A stretch of DNA of 21,273 bases from Candidatus Cloacimonadota bacterium (GTDB lineage Bacteria; Cloacimonadota; Cloacimonadia; Cloacimonadales; Cloacimonadaceae), in assembly GCA_023230795.1 (NCBI GenBank), contig JALNWR010000016.1, positions 1 to 21,273 of the forward strand, given 5' to 3'. The position numbers and the translations under genes are program-made. The notes under the pieces were generated by a model, which had not been told where the DNA came from, searched no databases, and worked only from the letters and a program-made list of their open reading frames with translations. Of this stretch, positions 1 through 7,027 are shown piece after piece (position 1 is the stretch's first letter; each line of letters begins with the position of its first letter).

Positions 1-496
1 GAGAAAGCTTACTCAGAAAATAAGACTGATCCTTAAGGGAATCGGCTGCGGTCAAAAGCTGCCAGCGGCGGGAAGGCTCATCATAAGCCACCCGGGCATA
101 ATGTCCGGTGGCAAACCGCTCAAACTCTATACCCTTTTCTTGCGCTTTCTGTATCATAGCGCCAAACTTTATCTGGCTATTGCAAACTACGCAGGGATTG
201 GGAGTTCTGCCTTGCACATAGCTATCGGTGAAGTATTTCAGGACTATGCTGGTAAATTCCCCTGCCAGATCGATGATATGATGCTCTATACCCAGCTTTT
301 TTGCAGATCGGACAGCAGCTGTGATTGCCGCGGGTTCACTGGGGCCATAGCAGCCTCTCTTATCAGCGCTGGTGATGCCGCTGCATAGGTTCCACTTTGT
401 CATGGTGATTCCGATCACCTCATGCCCCTGCTGTTTCAGCATCAAGGCGCACATAGTGCTGTCTATGCCTCCGCTAAGCCCCAGGGCTATCTTCAT
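1..496 (-). CDS. mnmA: tRNA-uridine 2-thiolase, MnmA/TrmU family (N-terminal 165 codons; runs off the window)
   Basis: The visible part is the PP-loop ATPase half of an MnmA-type enzyme, which adenylates U34 of certain tRNAs and replaces its 2-oxygen with sulfur in the cytoplasm. The PP-loop GLSGGIDST lies at residues 6-14. The family block GRTPNPxxxCNxxIKFG is at about 97-112 and ATGHYARV at 129-136, with KDQSYFLSKL at the window edge. The first-half catalytic motif reads N100-P-C102-V-V-C105-N, whereas the E. coli and Bacillus enzymes have Asp where C102 stands. The ATG at 496 overlaps the stop of the upstream Fe-S gene as ATGA and is preceded by GAGGTG six bases upstream, so translation is probably coupled. 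The second catalytic Cys and the tRNA-binding C-terminus lie outside the window. Family is confident; exact tRNA target is inference. Confidence 0.88.
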   Translation of the reverse strand, partial: MKIALGLSGGIDSTMCALMLKQQGHEVIGITMTKWNLCSGITSADKRGCYGPSEPAAITAAVRSAKKLGIEHHIIDLAGEFTSIVLKYFTDSYVQGRTPNPCVVCNSQIKFGAMIQKAQEKGIEFERFATGHYARVAYDEPSRRWQLLTAADSLKDQSYFLSKLS

Positions 497-1470
497 GAAT
501 GCACCTCAAAGAAGCTTTCCAGGCGCAGGATGGTTCGGGAATCCAGCTTTTCGGGCAGTTCACCTTCCAGATTCAGAAAAGGCAGCTTAATGTGCTTTTT
601 GAGCAGGAGGTTATCGATCTGAAGATGGCAGAAGGCCTGTGTGTAAGCAACTATCGCCTGAAGGTCCCGCAGCTGAATCTGCTCTTTGATGTCCTTCAAA
701 CGGTCTAAAACGCTGTAAGGATATGTATATATCAGATATTGCTCTACTATATCCTGCTTCAGATGAGGCATGGAAAATTGCCTTTGTACCTCATTGAAGA
801 GTACATCCCCGCCCTGCTCAGAAATGACGTCATAGAGGTCTCTAAAGATAGGGGGCACTCCCAGATAGCCCAAGCGCAGACGGGTAGGCAGCGGCTTGGA
901 AGCCCTGGCCTGATACAGAAATTCATCCAGTTCCCGTTCAAAGCGCGCTGGATCACCCTGAAAGTCAGATGAATTCACCAGCCAGAGATGATTGTCCCTG
1001 CCAGACACCTTGCGGTCTGAATAGCAGAGTTTATCCAGTTCGATAAGCTTCCTACGAATCTCATCCAGCCAGGCTTTGGTCTCCAGGGTAAGTTTCCGGC
1101 TTACGCCATAATGCTCTTCCAGACGTGATATCTCCGCATCCAGAGCGGCATACTCTTTTTGAGGAGGGAAAGAAAACCTGTAAATATCAATTTCTTCTTC
1201 TGCTATCATTTCCAATAAAGAGCTTGAATTTGAGCAATCTCCCTGCACTATCCCGATCACTTCATCCAAATCGGAGGATAAAGCGGAGGAGAAATTCCCC
1301 TTGATCCAGGAGCAGAGGCTGCGCGGGAAGCCCTTGAGCTCTGCCTTGTGGATGTGTGCGCTGGAATCCTGGCTGAGAAAGATATTGTTCAGATCGATGG
1401 GGAAATGCCCTGCTGCGTATAGCACTTCCACAGGTAAAGAGGTAGTGAAACCGATGCGTTTAGTCTTCAC
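493..1470 (-). CDS. 2-hydroxyacyl-CoA dehydratase D-component-like Fe-S protein
   Basis: This 325-residue protein resembles the D component (HgdB/FldB/BcrB, PF06050-type) of 2-hydroxyacyl-CoA dehydratases and double-cubane cluster proteins. The N-terminal block P13-VEVLYAAGHFPIDL is typical. Cysteines that match the usual cluster ligands are C53 (in SLCSWIKGN), C79 (in QGDCSN) and C281 (in AFCHLQID), and the C-terminal block SRTILRLESFFEV ends the fold. C149 is an extra cysteine. No ATP-dependent activator (HgdC-type, with ASKHA fold) and no second dehydratase subunit are in the window, so a classical dehydratase role is doubtful. The start is GTG at 1470, inside the ABC-F 3' end, with no clear ribosome binding site, which suggests translational coupling. 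The stop overlaps the thiolase start by 4 bases. The substrate is unknown; electron or sulfur supply to the thiolase is a guess from gene order. Confidence 0.75.
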   Translation of the reverse strand: MKTKRIGFTTSLPVEVLYAAGHFPIDLNNIFLSQDSSAHIHKAELKGFPRSLCSWIKGNFSSALSSDLDEVIGIVQGDCSNSSSLLEMIAEEEIDIYRFSFPPQKEYAALDAEISRLEEHYGVSRKLTLETKAWLDEIRRKLIELDKLCYSDRKVSGRDNHLWLVNSSDFQGDPARFERELDEFLYQARASKPLPTRLRLGYLGVPPIFRDLYDVISEQGGDVLFNEVQRQFSMPHLKQDIVEQYLIYTYPYSVLDRLKDIKEQIQLRDLQAIVAYTQAFCHLQIDNLLLKKHIKLPFLNLEGELPEKLDSRTILRLESFFEVHS

Positions 1471-3370
1471 AGGCCAATACCAGATATTCGTGTTCCAGAG
1501 AGTTTACCTGCTCATCTATATCTACCAGGCGCTGCTCGATGAGCCTCTCTTCTTCATTGAGTTCTATTACCCGCGCGCTATCGGAGTATGTGGAAGATTC
1601 AGACAGCTTCTGGTGTATCTCATCACGGCGCTGTTTATTTCTATTCTGCTCATTCTGCAAGACAGATATCTCTTTCTCTATCTGCTCCAGCTGCCAGGGA
1701 TTGATCTTGCGTTTCTTGCGGCGAGGTTCAGCTTTGCGCTTCTTAGGTAAATCTAGCTCGGTAAAAGCCAGCTCTATCGCTTCCTCTGCAGTCAGATCAG
1801 GCTCCGAGACAGTCTGCAGGATGCGGCCATCTTCCAGTATGGGATGAAATACCCAGAATTTATTCGCCAAGGACTTGATAAAATGGCGATCGTGGGAAAC
1901 AAAGATGATGGTTCCTTCAAAGTCCTGTAAAGCTTCTAATAGCGCATCGTGCATGGGGATATCAAGATGGTTGGTCGGTTCATCCAGGATCAGCAGGTTG
2001 GGGCGTTCGTGGATCAAGACACTGAGATAGAGCCGGGACTTCTCCCCTCCGGATAGCACAGGTATAGTCTTTTCGACATCGTCTCCGGTAAATCCAAAGC
2101 GTGCCAGCCAGCTCAAGACATAGCCTTTGGGCTCTGCGGGAACCAGATTCCACAGAGTCTGCATCACAGTAAGGCTATCGTCCAGAGTGTTTTGATGCTG
2201 ATCGTAATAGCCCACTTTGAGACTGGCACCAGAGTAAAAGTCCCCTGAAGATATCTCATGTTCACCCAAGAGTATGCAAAGGAGGGTGGATTTACCACAG
2301 CCATTGGGACCTATCACGGCTATGCGATTCTGCCAGTGGGCTTCGATATCCACTGTCTCAGCCAGCAAAGATTCACCGATGCCAAAACTAACATCGTGTA
2401 AGCGGAATACATCGTTTCCACTGCGAGCAGCACTTTCCAGATGCAGTCGGAACGGCTTTTGCGAAACAGGCGCATCCACAAGCTCCAGCTTGGCCAGCAT
2501 TTTCTGTCGGGATTGGGCTTGCTTGGTCTTTTGACTACCGAGGTTCTTTTGGATGAAGGTATTAGTTTCAGCTATCAGTTTCTGCTGCCGTTCAAATTGC
2601 CTTTCTTCAGCCAAAAGCGCGATCTGCCGGGCTTCGTAATATGAGCTAAAGTTCCCTTTGGTGATGCTGAGTTTGGTGTTTTCGATGGCATAGATACTGC
2701 GGGTGACTTTATCCAGAAAGACACGATCGTGAGACACCACCAGATAAGGCTTGGTATGCTCGCTAAGATAGTTTTCCAGCCAGCGGATCATGGCTATATC
2801 CAGGTGGTTTGTAGGCTCGTCCAGAATCAAAAGATCATAAGGGCAGAGCAGCAGCCAGGCCAGGCAGATTCTGGTCTGTTCTCCCCCACTGAATTCCCCG
2901 ATGCTTCTGCTGTACACAGACTCTGCAAAGCCCAGAGAGCTAAGCACGTATTTGATCTCATTCTCATGTTCAAAAGCACCCATTTCATGCATTCTTTCCA
3001 CTGTAGTGCTGAGCTGCTTGTGCAGAGCTTCATCTTCTTTATGCGAGAGCTGATTTGAGAGACTATTCATTTTGACCTTCAGATCACGGATGTCTTCTCT
3101 GGCAGATTCAATGTAATCCAGCAGACTTTGCTTTGCATTCAAGATCGGATTTTGCTCCAGATAAGCGATCTTGCACTGTTTGGCCTGCACCACCATACCG
3201 GAGCTGGGGCGCAGCTCTTTCTGGATCAATCTGATCAGAGTTGTTTTACCGCTGCCATTGGCTCCGATCAAGCCAATGCGGCTATTGTGTTCGATCGTGC
3301 AATTGACATCTTTCAGGATATATTCTCCGCCAAATTCAATTCCCAGATCGATTATTTGGATTAGGCTCAT
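1460..3370 (-). CDS. ABC-F family ATPase (Uup/EttA-like ribosome-associated)
   Basis: This 636-residue soluble protein carries two ABC ATPase domains and no membrane segments, as in ABC-F proteins that act on the ribosomal E site. Domain 1 has Walker A GANGSGKT (36-43), signature SGGEQTR (161-167), Walker B with LILDEPTNHLD (181-191) and switch SHDR (213-216). A charged linker at about 242-300 matches the P-site tronmouth/tether position. Domain 2 has GPNGCGKS (354-361), SGGEKSR (440-446), LILDEPTNHLD (460-470) and SHDR (492-495). A Lys/Arg-rich segment and a coiled coil (about 545-630) resemble the C-terminal extension of Uup. It is separated from the redox operon behind it by a terminator, so it probably starts its own unit; only a purine-rich stretch (AAAGAGAAAGA) precedes the ATG. 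Which ABC-F subfamily it belongs to is not settled. Confidence 0.92.
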   Translation of the reverse strand: MSLIQIIDLGIEFGGEYILKDVNCTIEHNSRIGLIGANGSGKTTLIRLIQKELRPSSGMVVQAKQCKIAYLEQNPILNAKQSLLDYIESAREDIRDLKVKMNSLSNQLSHKEDEALHKQLSTTVERMHEMGAFEHENEIKYVLSSLGFAESVYSRSIGEFSGGEQTRICLAWLLLCPYDLLILDEPTNHLDIAMIRWLENYLSEHTKPYLVVSHDRVFLDKVTRSIYAIENTKLSITKGNFSSYYEARQIALLAEERQFERQQKLIAETNTFIQKNLGSQKTKQAQSRQKMLAKLELVDAPVSQKPFRLHLESAARSGNDVFRLHDVSFGIGESLLAETVDIEAHWQNRIAVIGPNGCGKSTLLCILLGEHEISSGDFYSGASLKVGYYDQHQNTLDDSLTVMQTLWNLVPAEPKGYVLSWLARFGFTGDDVEKTIPVLSGGEKSRLYLSVLIHERPNLLILDEPTNHLDIPMHDALLEALQDFEGTIIFVSHDRHFIKSLANKFWVFHPILEDGRILQTVSEPDLTAEEAIELAFTELDLPKKRKAEPRRKKRKINPWQLEQIEKEISVLQNEQNRNKQRRDEIHQKLSESSTYSDSARVIELNEEERLIEQRLVDIDEQVNSLEHEYLVLACED

Positions 3371-3455
3371 TCTTTCTCTTTCTTCTGTTTTGTATTTAGC
3401 TTAAGCAAAGTCTATATTAAGGCAATACTGTCAAATGGATTTTTCTACCTCAGCA

Positions 3456-3480
3456 AAAAAGCCGGCGAAACCGGCTTTTT
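3456..3480 (-). terminator. Rho-independent terminator of the redox operon
   Basis: On the minus strand a GCCGG/CCGGC stem with a 5-base loop is flanked by A and T runs that extend the pairing to about 10 bp, and it is followed by six T residues. It lies 23 bases after the stop of the thioredoxin-fold lipoprotein and before the ABC-F start. The A/T flanks make it formally bidirectional, but no plus-strand gene ends here. Confidence 0.85.
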
Positions 3481-3503
3481 ATGATCTTATCCAGAATCTA
3501 TAT

Positions 3504-4019
3504 TTATTTCAATAAATCCTGCAGGTGTTTGATATAGCTCTCTACGCCGCCTTGTTGGTAGCCAGTACGGTTGATTTCTTTACCAGCACTATCGACAAGC
3601 AGAATAGTAGGATATCCCCGAATGCCAAATTGCTTTTGAAGCTCGTCGTTCTGTTTTTTCAAGGCTGCATCCTGAGATATGTTACGCGGATAATCAAGCT
3701 TGAGCAGGACGAGATTTTCTTTGGCATACTTTTGGAATTCAGCTTTTGAAAAGACCTCATTCACCAGTCGGACACACCACACGCACCAATCTGAGCCTGT
3801 GAAATTCACCAGGATAGGTCTGTTTAATTCTTTGGCTGTACTAAGGGCCAAATCCCAGTTTTCTGTCCAGGTACCCAGTTCATATTCCGTAGCATCCAGA
3901 GCTTGCTCTTCGGGGCTTCCAACTGCCTTAGAAGCTGCATCATCTGCAGGATTCTCAGCCGGAGTACAGCCCAAAACTGCCACCATAGACAGCAATAGGA
4001 TAAACAGTATGTATTTCAT
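3504..4019 (-). CDS. Thioredoxin-fold lipoprotein (thioredoxin_7/DUF255-like)
   Basis: This 171-residue protein has a short hydrophobic signal with lipobox VLGC at 15-18, so it should be lipid-anchored in the envelope facing the periplasm. After an Ala/Glu/Asp-rich spacer (about 20-48), a thioredoxin fold begins. The active site is FTGSDWCVWC, with C79 and C82, and the conserved cis-proline is in GYPTILLVD near residues 135-145. The GSDWCxWC form is typical of the thioredoxin_7 group, which are thiol-disulfide reductases or isomerases of exported proteins. The ATG at 4019 overlaps the OsmC stop as ATGA and has AGAGGT six bases upstream. It is the last gene of the glutaredoxin-marR-osmC operon and is followed by a terminator. 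The electron donor, such as a CcdA/DsbD protein, is not in the window. Confidence 0.88.
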   Translation of the reverse strand: MKYILFILLLSMVAVLGCTPAENPADDAASKAVGSPEEQALDATEYELGTWTENWDLALSTAKELNRPILVNFTGSDWCVWCVRLVNEVFSKAEFQKYAKENLVLLKLDYPRNISQDAALKKQNDELQKQFGIRGYPTILLVDSAGKEINRTGYQQGGVESYIKHLQDLLK

Positions 4020-4447
4020 TGTGCTACCTCTTCATCGTTTATATATATCTTCACAATTATCTTTGCCGCTTCTCTAAGCATCGCAGTGGCCCCGCAATAC
4101 TTTTCATTTGATAGATTCACTGCTTTCAAGATCTTGTCTGGAGGCAAATTGTCTCCAAAGAACTTGAATCTCACTGTAATAGTATGAAAGATCACTGGAT
4201 GTTCGGTGGTGGGTTCACCTTCTGCTTGCATTTCAAAAGTGTAATTCTCCACCTTCATCTTCTTGAGAATGGATACTATATCCATCCCTGCACAGCCAGT
4301 TAATGCAGTCAAAAGTAAGGCTTTGGGGCGAGGACCGGCATCGTGTCCACCGCTTCCCTCATCTGCATCTATGACCAGGTGATGACCCGTGACCAGGGAA
4401 TCAAACTTCATATCTCCGATCCATTTAGTTTTTACAACGCTCGCCAT
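4016..4447 (-). CDS. OsmC-family protein
   Basis: This 143-residue protein belongs to the OsmC/Ohr superfamily, whose members reduce organic hydroperoxides with a reactive cysteine pair, although many YhfA-type members have no proven substrate. The two family cysteines are visible: C52 in LTGCAGMDIVSIL and C118 in NEKYCGATAML. The segment GPRPKALLLTAL before C52 is characteristic, and the length is normal for the family. The gene starts one base after the marR stop, with AGAGG overlapping that gene's last codons, and ends in a 4-base overlap with the lipoprotein gene. Position next to a MarR regulator recalls ohrR-ohr pairs, but the sequence looks closer to the YhfA/OsmC-like branch than to classical Ohr. 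Peroxidase function is inference. Confidence 0.9.
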   Translation of the reverse strand: MASVVKTKWIGDMKFDSLVTGHHLVIDADEGSGGHDAGPRPKALLLTALTGCAGMDIVSILKKMKVENYTFEMQAEGEPTTEHPVIFHTITVRFKFFGDNLPPDKILKAVNLSNEKYCGATAMLREAAKIIVKIYINDEEVAQ

Positions 4448-4448
4448 A

Positions 4449-4904
4449 TTAGACCTCTATGTAGGTTTCCTTCAGGACTTCCTCATATTTATCTACATAT
4501 TTCTTGAAAGCTTTGTAAACCTCTTCAATATCTTTTTCAGGAATTTTGCTCAGGATCATATCCTGTTGATCCAGGATCGATTTCTGGCTATTTTCAGCGA
4601 GTTTCATCCCCTTTTCGGTGATGATGGCAAACCAGCAGCGACGGTCTTCCTCACTGGGTTTTCTGGTAACCAATTTCTTATTTACCAGATTATCCATGAT
4701 GCGGGTAACACGGCTGTGGGATACATTCAGCACTTTGGCCAGCTCATTCATGTTTGCCGGAATCTTGGTTTCATACAGATGATTGAGCAAGAGGCACTCC
4801 ATACGTCCAGCCTGTAAGCAGGCTTTTTGCGCATAGTCAATATCGCTTAGCACTACTTGCAAGCGTGTGATGAGCTCGTGGAATTTTTCAGAATACTTTT
4901 TCAT
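4449..4904 (-). CDS. MarR-family transcriptional regulator
   Basis: This 151-residue protein has the winged-helix arrangement of MarR regulators. The recognition region is MNELAKVLNVSHSRVTRIMDNL within residues 52-73, and the wing is KPSEEDRRCW at 82-91. Helices at both ends would form the dimer interface. Cysteines C29, C37 and C90 are present; with the redox-enzyme neighbours, thiol-based sensing as in OhrR is possible but unproven. The start chosen is the ATG at 4904 because AGGAGA lies six bases upstream; a longer reading frame reaching 4982 would run back into the glutaredoxin gene and lacks such a site. It lies 25 bases downstream of the glutaredoxin gene and 1 base upstream of osmC, so it probably autoregulates the operon through the palindrome at 5219-5237. 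Confidence 0.92.
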   Translation of the reverse strand: MKKYSEKFHELITRLQVVLSDIDYAQKACLQAGRMECLLLNHLYETKIPANMNELAKVLNVSHSRVTRIMDNLVNKKLVTRKPSEEDRRCWFAIITEKGMKLAENSQKSILDQQDMILSKIPEKDIEEVYKAFKKYVDKYEEVLKETYIEV

Positions 4905-4929
4905 TGTTCTTCTCCTATATCTTTGAATT

Positions 4930-5172
4930 TTATTTTTTAATCTCCAGCAGCCGGTCGAGCTTTGCCCGATCAAAACCAACAACTGGGCGATTATTAATCC
5001 AGGTCTGCGGAACTCCTTCCTGCCCCGTTTTGCGGATCATGTCGGCTCGTGCAGCAGAATCTCTGGACACATCTATCTCTTTGAAATTAAACCCATTGGA
5101 CTTCAGGTATTCCTTTATCTTTTTACACCATGAACAGCTGGGCGTGCTAAAAAGCACTATCTTCGGCTTCAT
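4930..5172 (-). CDS. Glutaredoxin-like thiol-disulfide oxidoreductase
   Basis: This small 80-residue protein has the glutaredoxin/NrdH fold. The active site is TPSCSWCKK with C13 and C16, the cis-proline motif is GVPQTWINN, and the final GFDRAKLDRLL helix is typical. Proteins of this size reduce disulfides or donate electrons to ribonucleotide reductase or peroxidases; the CSWC site does not identify its reductant. The ATG at 5172 is preferred over those at 5175 and 5205 because AGGAG (5180-5184 on the complement) lies seven bases upstream of it. It is the first gene of the four-gene redox operon and follows a plausible promoter with a palindromic operator. Confidence 0.9.
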   Translation of the reverse strand: MKPKIVLFSTPSCSWCKKIKEYLKSNGFNFKEIDVSRDSAARADMIRKTGQEGVPQTWINNRPVVGFDRAKLDRLLEIKK

Positions 5173-5193
5173 CATAAAACTCCTTATACATAT

Positions 5194-5221
5194 ATCATAA
5201 GGCAATTATTATCGAAGCCAA
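5194..5221 (-). promoter_or_regulatory. Predicted promoter of the redox operon
   Basis: On the minus strand TTGGCT (5216-5221) and TATGAT (5194-5199) are separated by 16 bases, and the ribosome binding site follows about 10 bases after the -10 hexamer. The -10 is a good match to the housekeeping consensus and the -35 a moderate one. Sigma-factor preferences in this organism are assumed. Confidence 0.5.
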
Positions 5222-5237
5222 ACTTTTTTTAAGTTTG
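5219..5237. promoter_or_regulatory. Candidate operator: 7-bp perfect inverted repeat (CAAACTT-T5-AAGTTTG)
   Basis: The arms CAAACTT and AAGTTTG flank five T residues. The left arm overlaps the predicted -35 element of the redox operon, where a bound repressor would block RNA polymerase. MarR dimers usually bind inverted repeats of this kind, and a marR gene is second in the operon. An alternative is a simple AT-rich hairpin with no regulator. Confidence 0.45.
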
Positions 5238-5410
5238 CCAGAGTATGGTCAATTAGACCGATCTGCTGAGCAGCATAAGGATTATTCTCTTTTGCAAACA
5301 CTTGGCTCTGTTCTGCCCTGGAAATCAGAGATATGACCAAATGTTATCCTGCTTCGTTCTTTGTCGTTAGCTAAATTTATTACTTGACCATGACCACCCA
5401 CAAAAATTAC

Positions 5411-5438
5411 TTGCCACAAACGCCCTACTTTGTATTTT
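5411..5438 (+). promoter_or_regulatory. Possible radA promoter
   Basis: TTGCCA (5411-5416) and TATTTT (5433-5438) are 16 bases apart and lie just upstream of the radA ribosome binding site AAGGAG (5458-5463). The -10 match is modest. The rest of the 297-base divergent gap (5173-5469) holds no convincing gene; it carries repeated TGACCA hexamers described in the findings. Confidence 0.35.
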
Positions 5439-5469
5439 GGCTAAAAACTATGTGAATAAGGAGAGGATG

Positions 5470-6804
5470 ATGTCAAGCACTTTTGTCTGCACAGATTGTG
5501 GCTATGAGGTATCGAAATGGAGCGGAAAATGCCCAAATTGCGGAAGCTGGAGCACCTTAAAAGAGAGCAGCCGAATTTTGGGAAAAGCTAAAGCCCAAGC
5601 TCAAGAGATTACCCATCCCAAGCCACAAAAAATAGTTGCAATCAGCGCGGAAGAGCAAGCGCGCATCAATACCGGAAATACCGAATTGGACTTAGTTTTG
5701 GGAGGAGGCATAGTAAGCGGAATGCTGATCTTGATAGGCGGAGAACCGGGAATCGGCAAATCCACTCTGATGTTACAGCTGGCTCAATGGCTGGGAAAAA
5801 GCGGCAGGAAAGTGCTCTACTGCTCCGGAGAAGAAAGCGCCGCCCAGATTCACATGCGCAGCAAACGCCTGAACGTCACCAGTGAAAACATCTTGCTTTT
5901 GTGCACAAACGACACCGATCACATTATTGCAAGTATCGAAGCAGAATCTCCGGCACTCGCTATAGTAGATAGCATCCAATCTGTCAGCCTCTCCAGCATA
6001 GATTCCATCCCCGGAAGCATCACCCAGCTGCGCGAAAGCACAAACCGCTTGCAAAGGTGTGGCAAAAGCCTGAACGTCCCCATTTTCATGGTAGGACATG
6101 TAACCAAAGATGGATATGTGGCTGGCCCCAAGATATTGGAACACATGGTGGATACCGTGCTCTATTTTGAAGGTGAGATGCGCAATCAATACAAGATTCT
6201 AAGGGCTGTGAAAAACCGCTTTGGTTCCACCAATGAAATCGGCCTTTTTGAAATGACCAATCTCGGCCTCTTGAATGTGGAGAATCCCAGTTCTGTGTTT
6301 TTAACCAATGAACTGGCGCAGATCGGCACCTCCATCGGCTGCATCATAGAAGGCACCCGCAGCTTTATCGTGGAAGTGCAATCCCTGGTTACGGGATCAA
6401 ATTATGGCACCCCCCAGCGGGTGGTGGTGGGTCTGGAACAGAAGAAACTGGCCATACTGCTGGCAATTCTTGAGAAAAATCTATCCTTGTATCTGAGGAA
6501 CAACGACGTTTTTATCAATCTCGCCGGAGGCATCAGATCTGCAGACCCATCGCTGGACCTGGCTATCTTAGCCTCGATTATCAGCAGCCTGAAAGATATT
6601 CCCCTGCCAGAAAACTCCGTGTTTATCGGAGAAGTGGGCCTCAATGGCGAAGTGCGCCCTGTATCTCAGATCGAAGCCAGAATCTCGGAGGCAAGCAAAC
6701 TGGGCTATGATAATATCTTTGTATCGGGTTTTGCCCGCCTCAAGTCCACTAATAAGGTTCGCAAAATCAAGGATATCAAGGCCTTGTATCAGGCACTGAG
6801 CTGA
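5470..6804 (+). CDS. radA: DNA repair protein RadA (Sms)
   Basis: This 444-residue protein is a full-length RadA, the RecA-like ATPase and branch-migration helicase that processes recombination intermediates. The N-terminal zinc finger has C7, C10, C21 and C24 (CTDC and CPNC). Walker A GGEPGIGKST is at 90-99, Walker B ALAIVDSIQ follows near 163-171, and the RadA-specific KNRFG motif is at 248-252. The C-terminal third is the Lon-protease-like domain without a protease active site. The ATG at 5470 is preferred because AAGGAG ends six bases before it; the ATG at 5467 is too close, and an in-frame TTG at 5437 lacks a site and would add 11 residues ahead of the zinc finger. It stands alone, divergent from the redox operon and convergent with pyrD. 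Confidence 0.96.
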   Translation: MSSTFVCTDCGYEVSKWSGKCPNCGSWSTLKESSRILGKAKAQAQEITHPKPQKIVAISAEEQARINTGNTELDLVLGGGIVSGMLILIGGEPGIGKSTLMLQLAQWLGKSGRKVLYCSGEESAAQIHMRSKRLNVTSENILLLCTNDTDHIIASIEAESPALAIVDSIQSVSLSSIDSIPGSITQLRESTNRLQRCGKSLNVPIFMVGHVTKDGYVAGPKILEHMVDTVLYFEGEMRNQYKILRAVKNRFGSTNEIGLFEMTNLGLLNVENPSSVFLTNELAQIGTSIGCIIEGTRSFIVEVQSLVTGSNYGTPQRVVVGLEQKKLAILLAILEKNLSLYLRNNDVFINLAGGIRSADPSLDLAILASIISSLKDIPLPENSVFIGEVGLNGEVRPVSQIEARISEASKLGYDNIFVSGFARLKSTNKVRKIKDIKALYQALS

Positions 6805-6861
6805 TTTGATAAAGCTCCGGCAAAGCTCATAAGTTCTTCCAGGACTACTCTACCCCGTTAG

Positions 6862-6883
6862 ATGTCGTGGAAATGTCGTGGAA
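6862..6883. repeat. Two tandem copies of an 11-bp unit
   Basis: The unit ATGTCGTGGAA occurs twice back to back in the 223-base gap between radA and pyrD. The rest of this gap has two short hairpins (6951-6968 and 7000-7019) and no gene. The function of the direct repeat is unknown. Confidence 0.6.
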
Positions 6884-6950
6884 ATAGCATGGATAAATAC
6901 TCTTATTTACACCTTATATGCAGGACAACATATTAGGGGCGGAGCGTACC

Positions 6951-6968
6951 GGAGCTGGCCATAGCTCC
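6951..6968. other. Short hairpin GGAGCT/AGCTCC
   Basis: Six-base arms flank a six-base loop in the gap between convergent radA and pyrD. There is no T run on either side, so intrinsic termination is not supported. Confidence 0.35.
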
Positions 6969-6999
6969 ACAAAGAAGACTGGTGCGGAGCTGAGATTTC

Positions 7000-7019
7000 A
7001 GCAGGGATGGCATCCTGCT
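7000..7019. terminator. Weak hairpin between convergent radA and pyrD
   Basis: Arms AGCAGG and CCTGCT pair, and the pairing can extend to about eight pairs with one bulged base. It lies eight bases beyond the pyrD stop. It lacks a T run on both strands, so it is at best a weak or factor-assisted terminator or an mRNA 3' end structure. Confidence 0.3.
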
Positions 7020-7027
7020 CTACACCA

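Noticed and set aside
4905..4982. Longer MarR frame beginning at 4982
   Set aside because: It would overlap the glutaredoxin gene by about 50 bases, and AGGAGA clearly marks the ATG at 4904.
5437..5469. Longer radA start (TTG at 5437)
   Set aside because: No ribosome binding site precedes it, it overlaps the possible -10 element, and the AAGGAG site supports the ATG at 5470.
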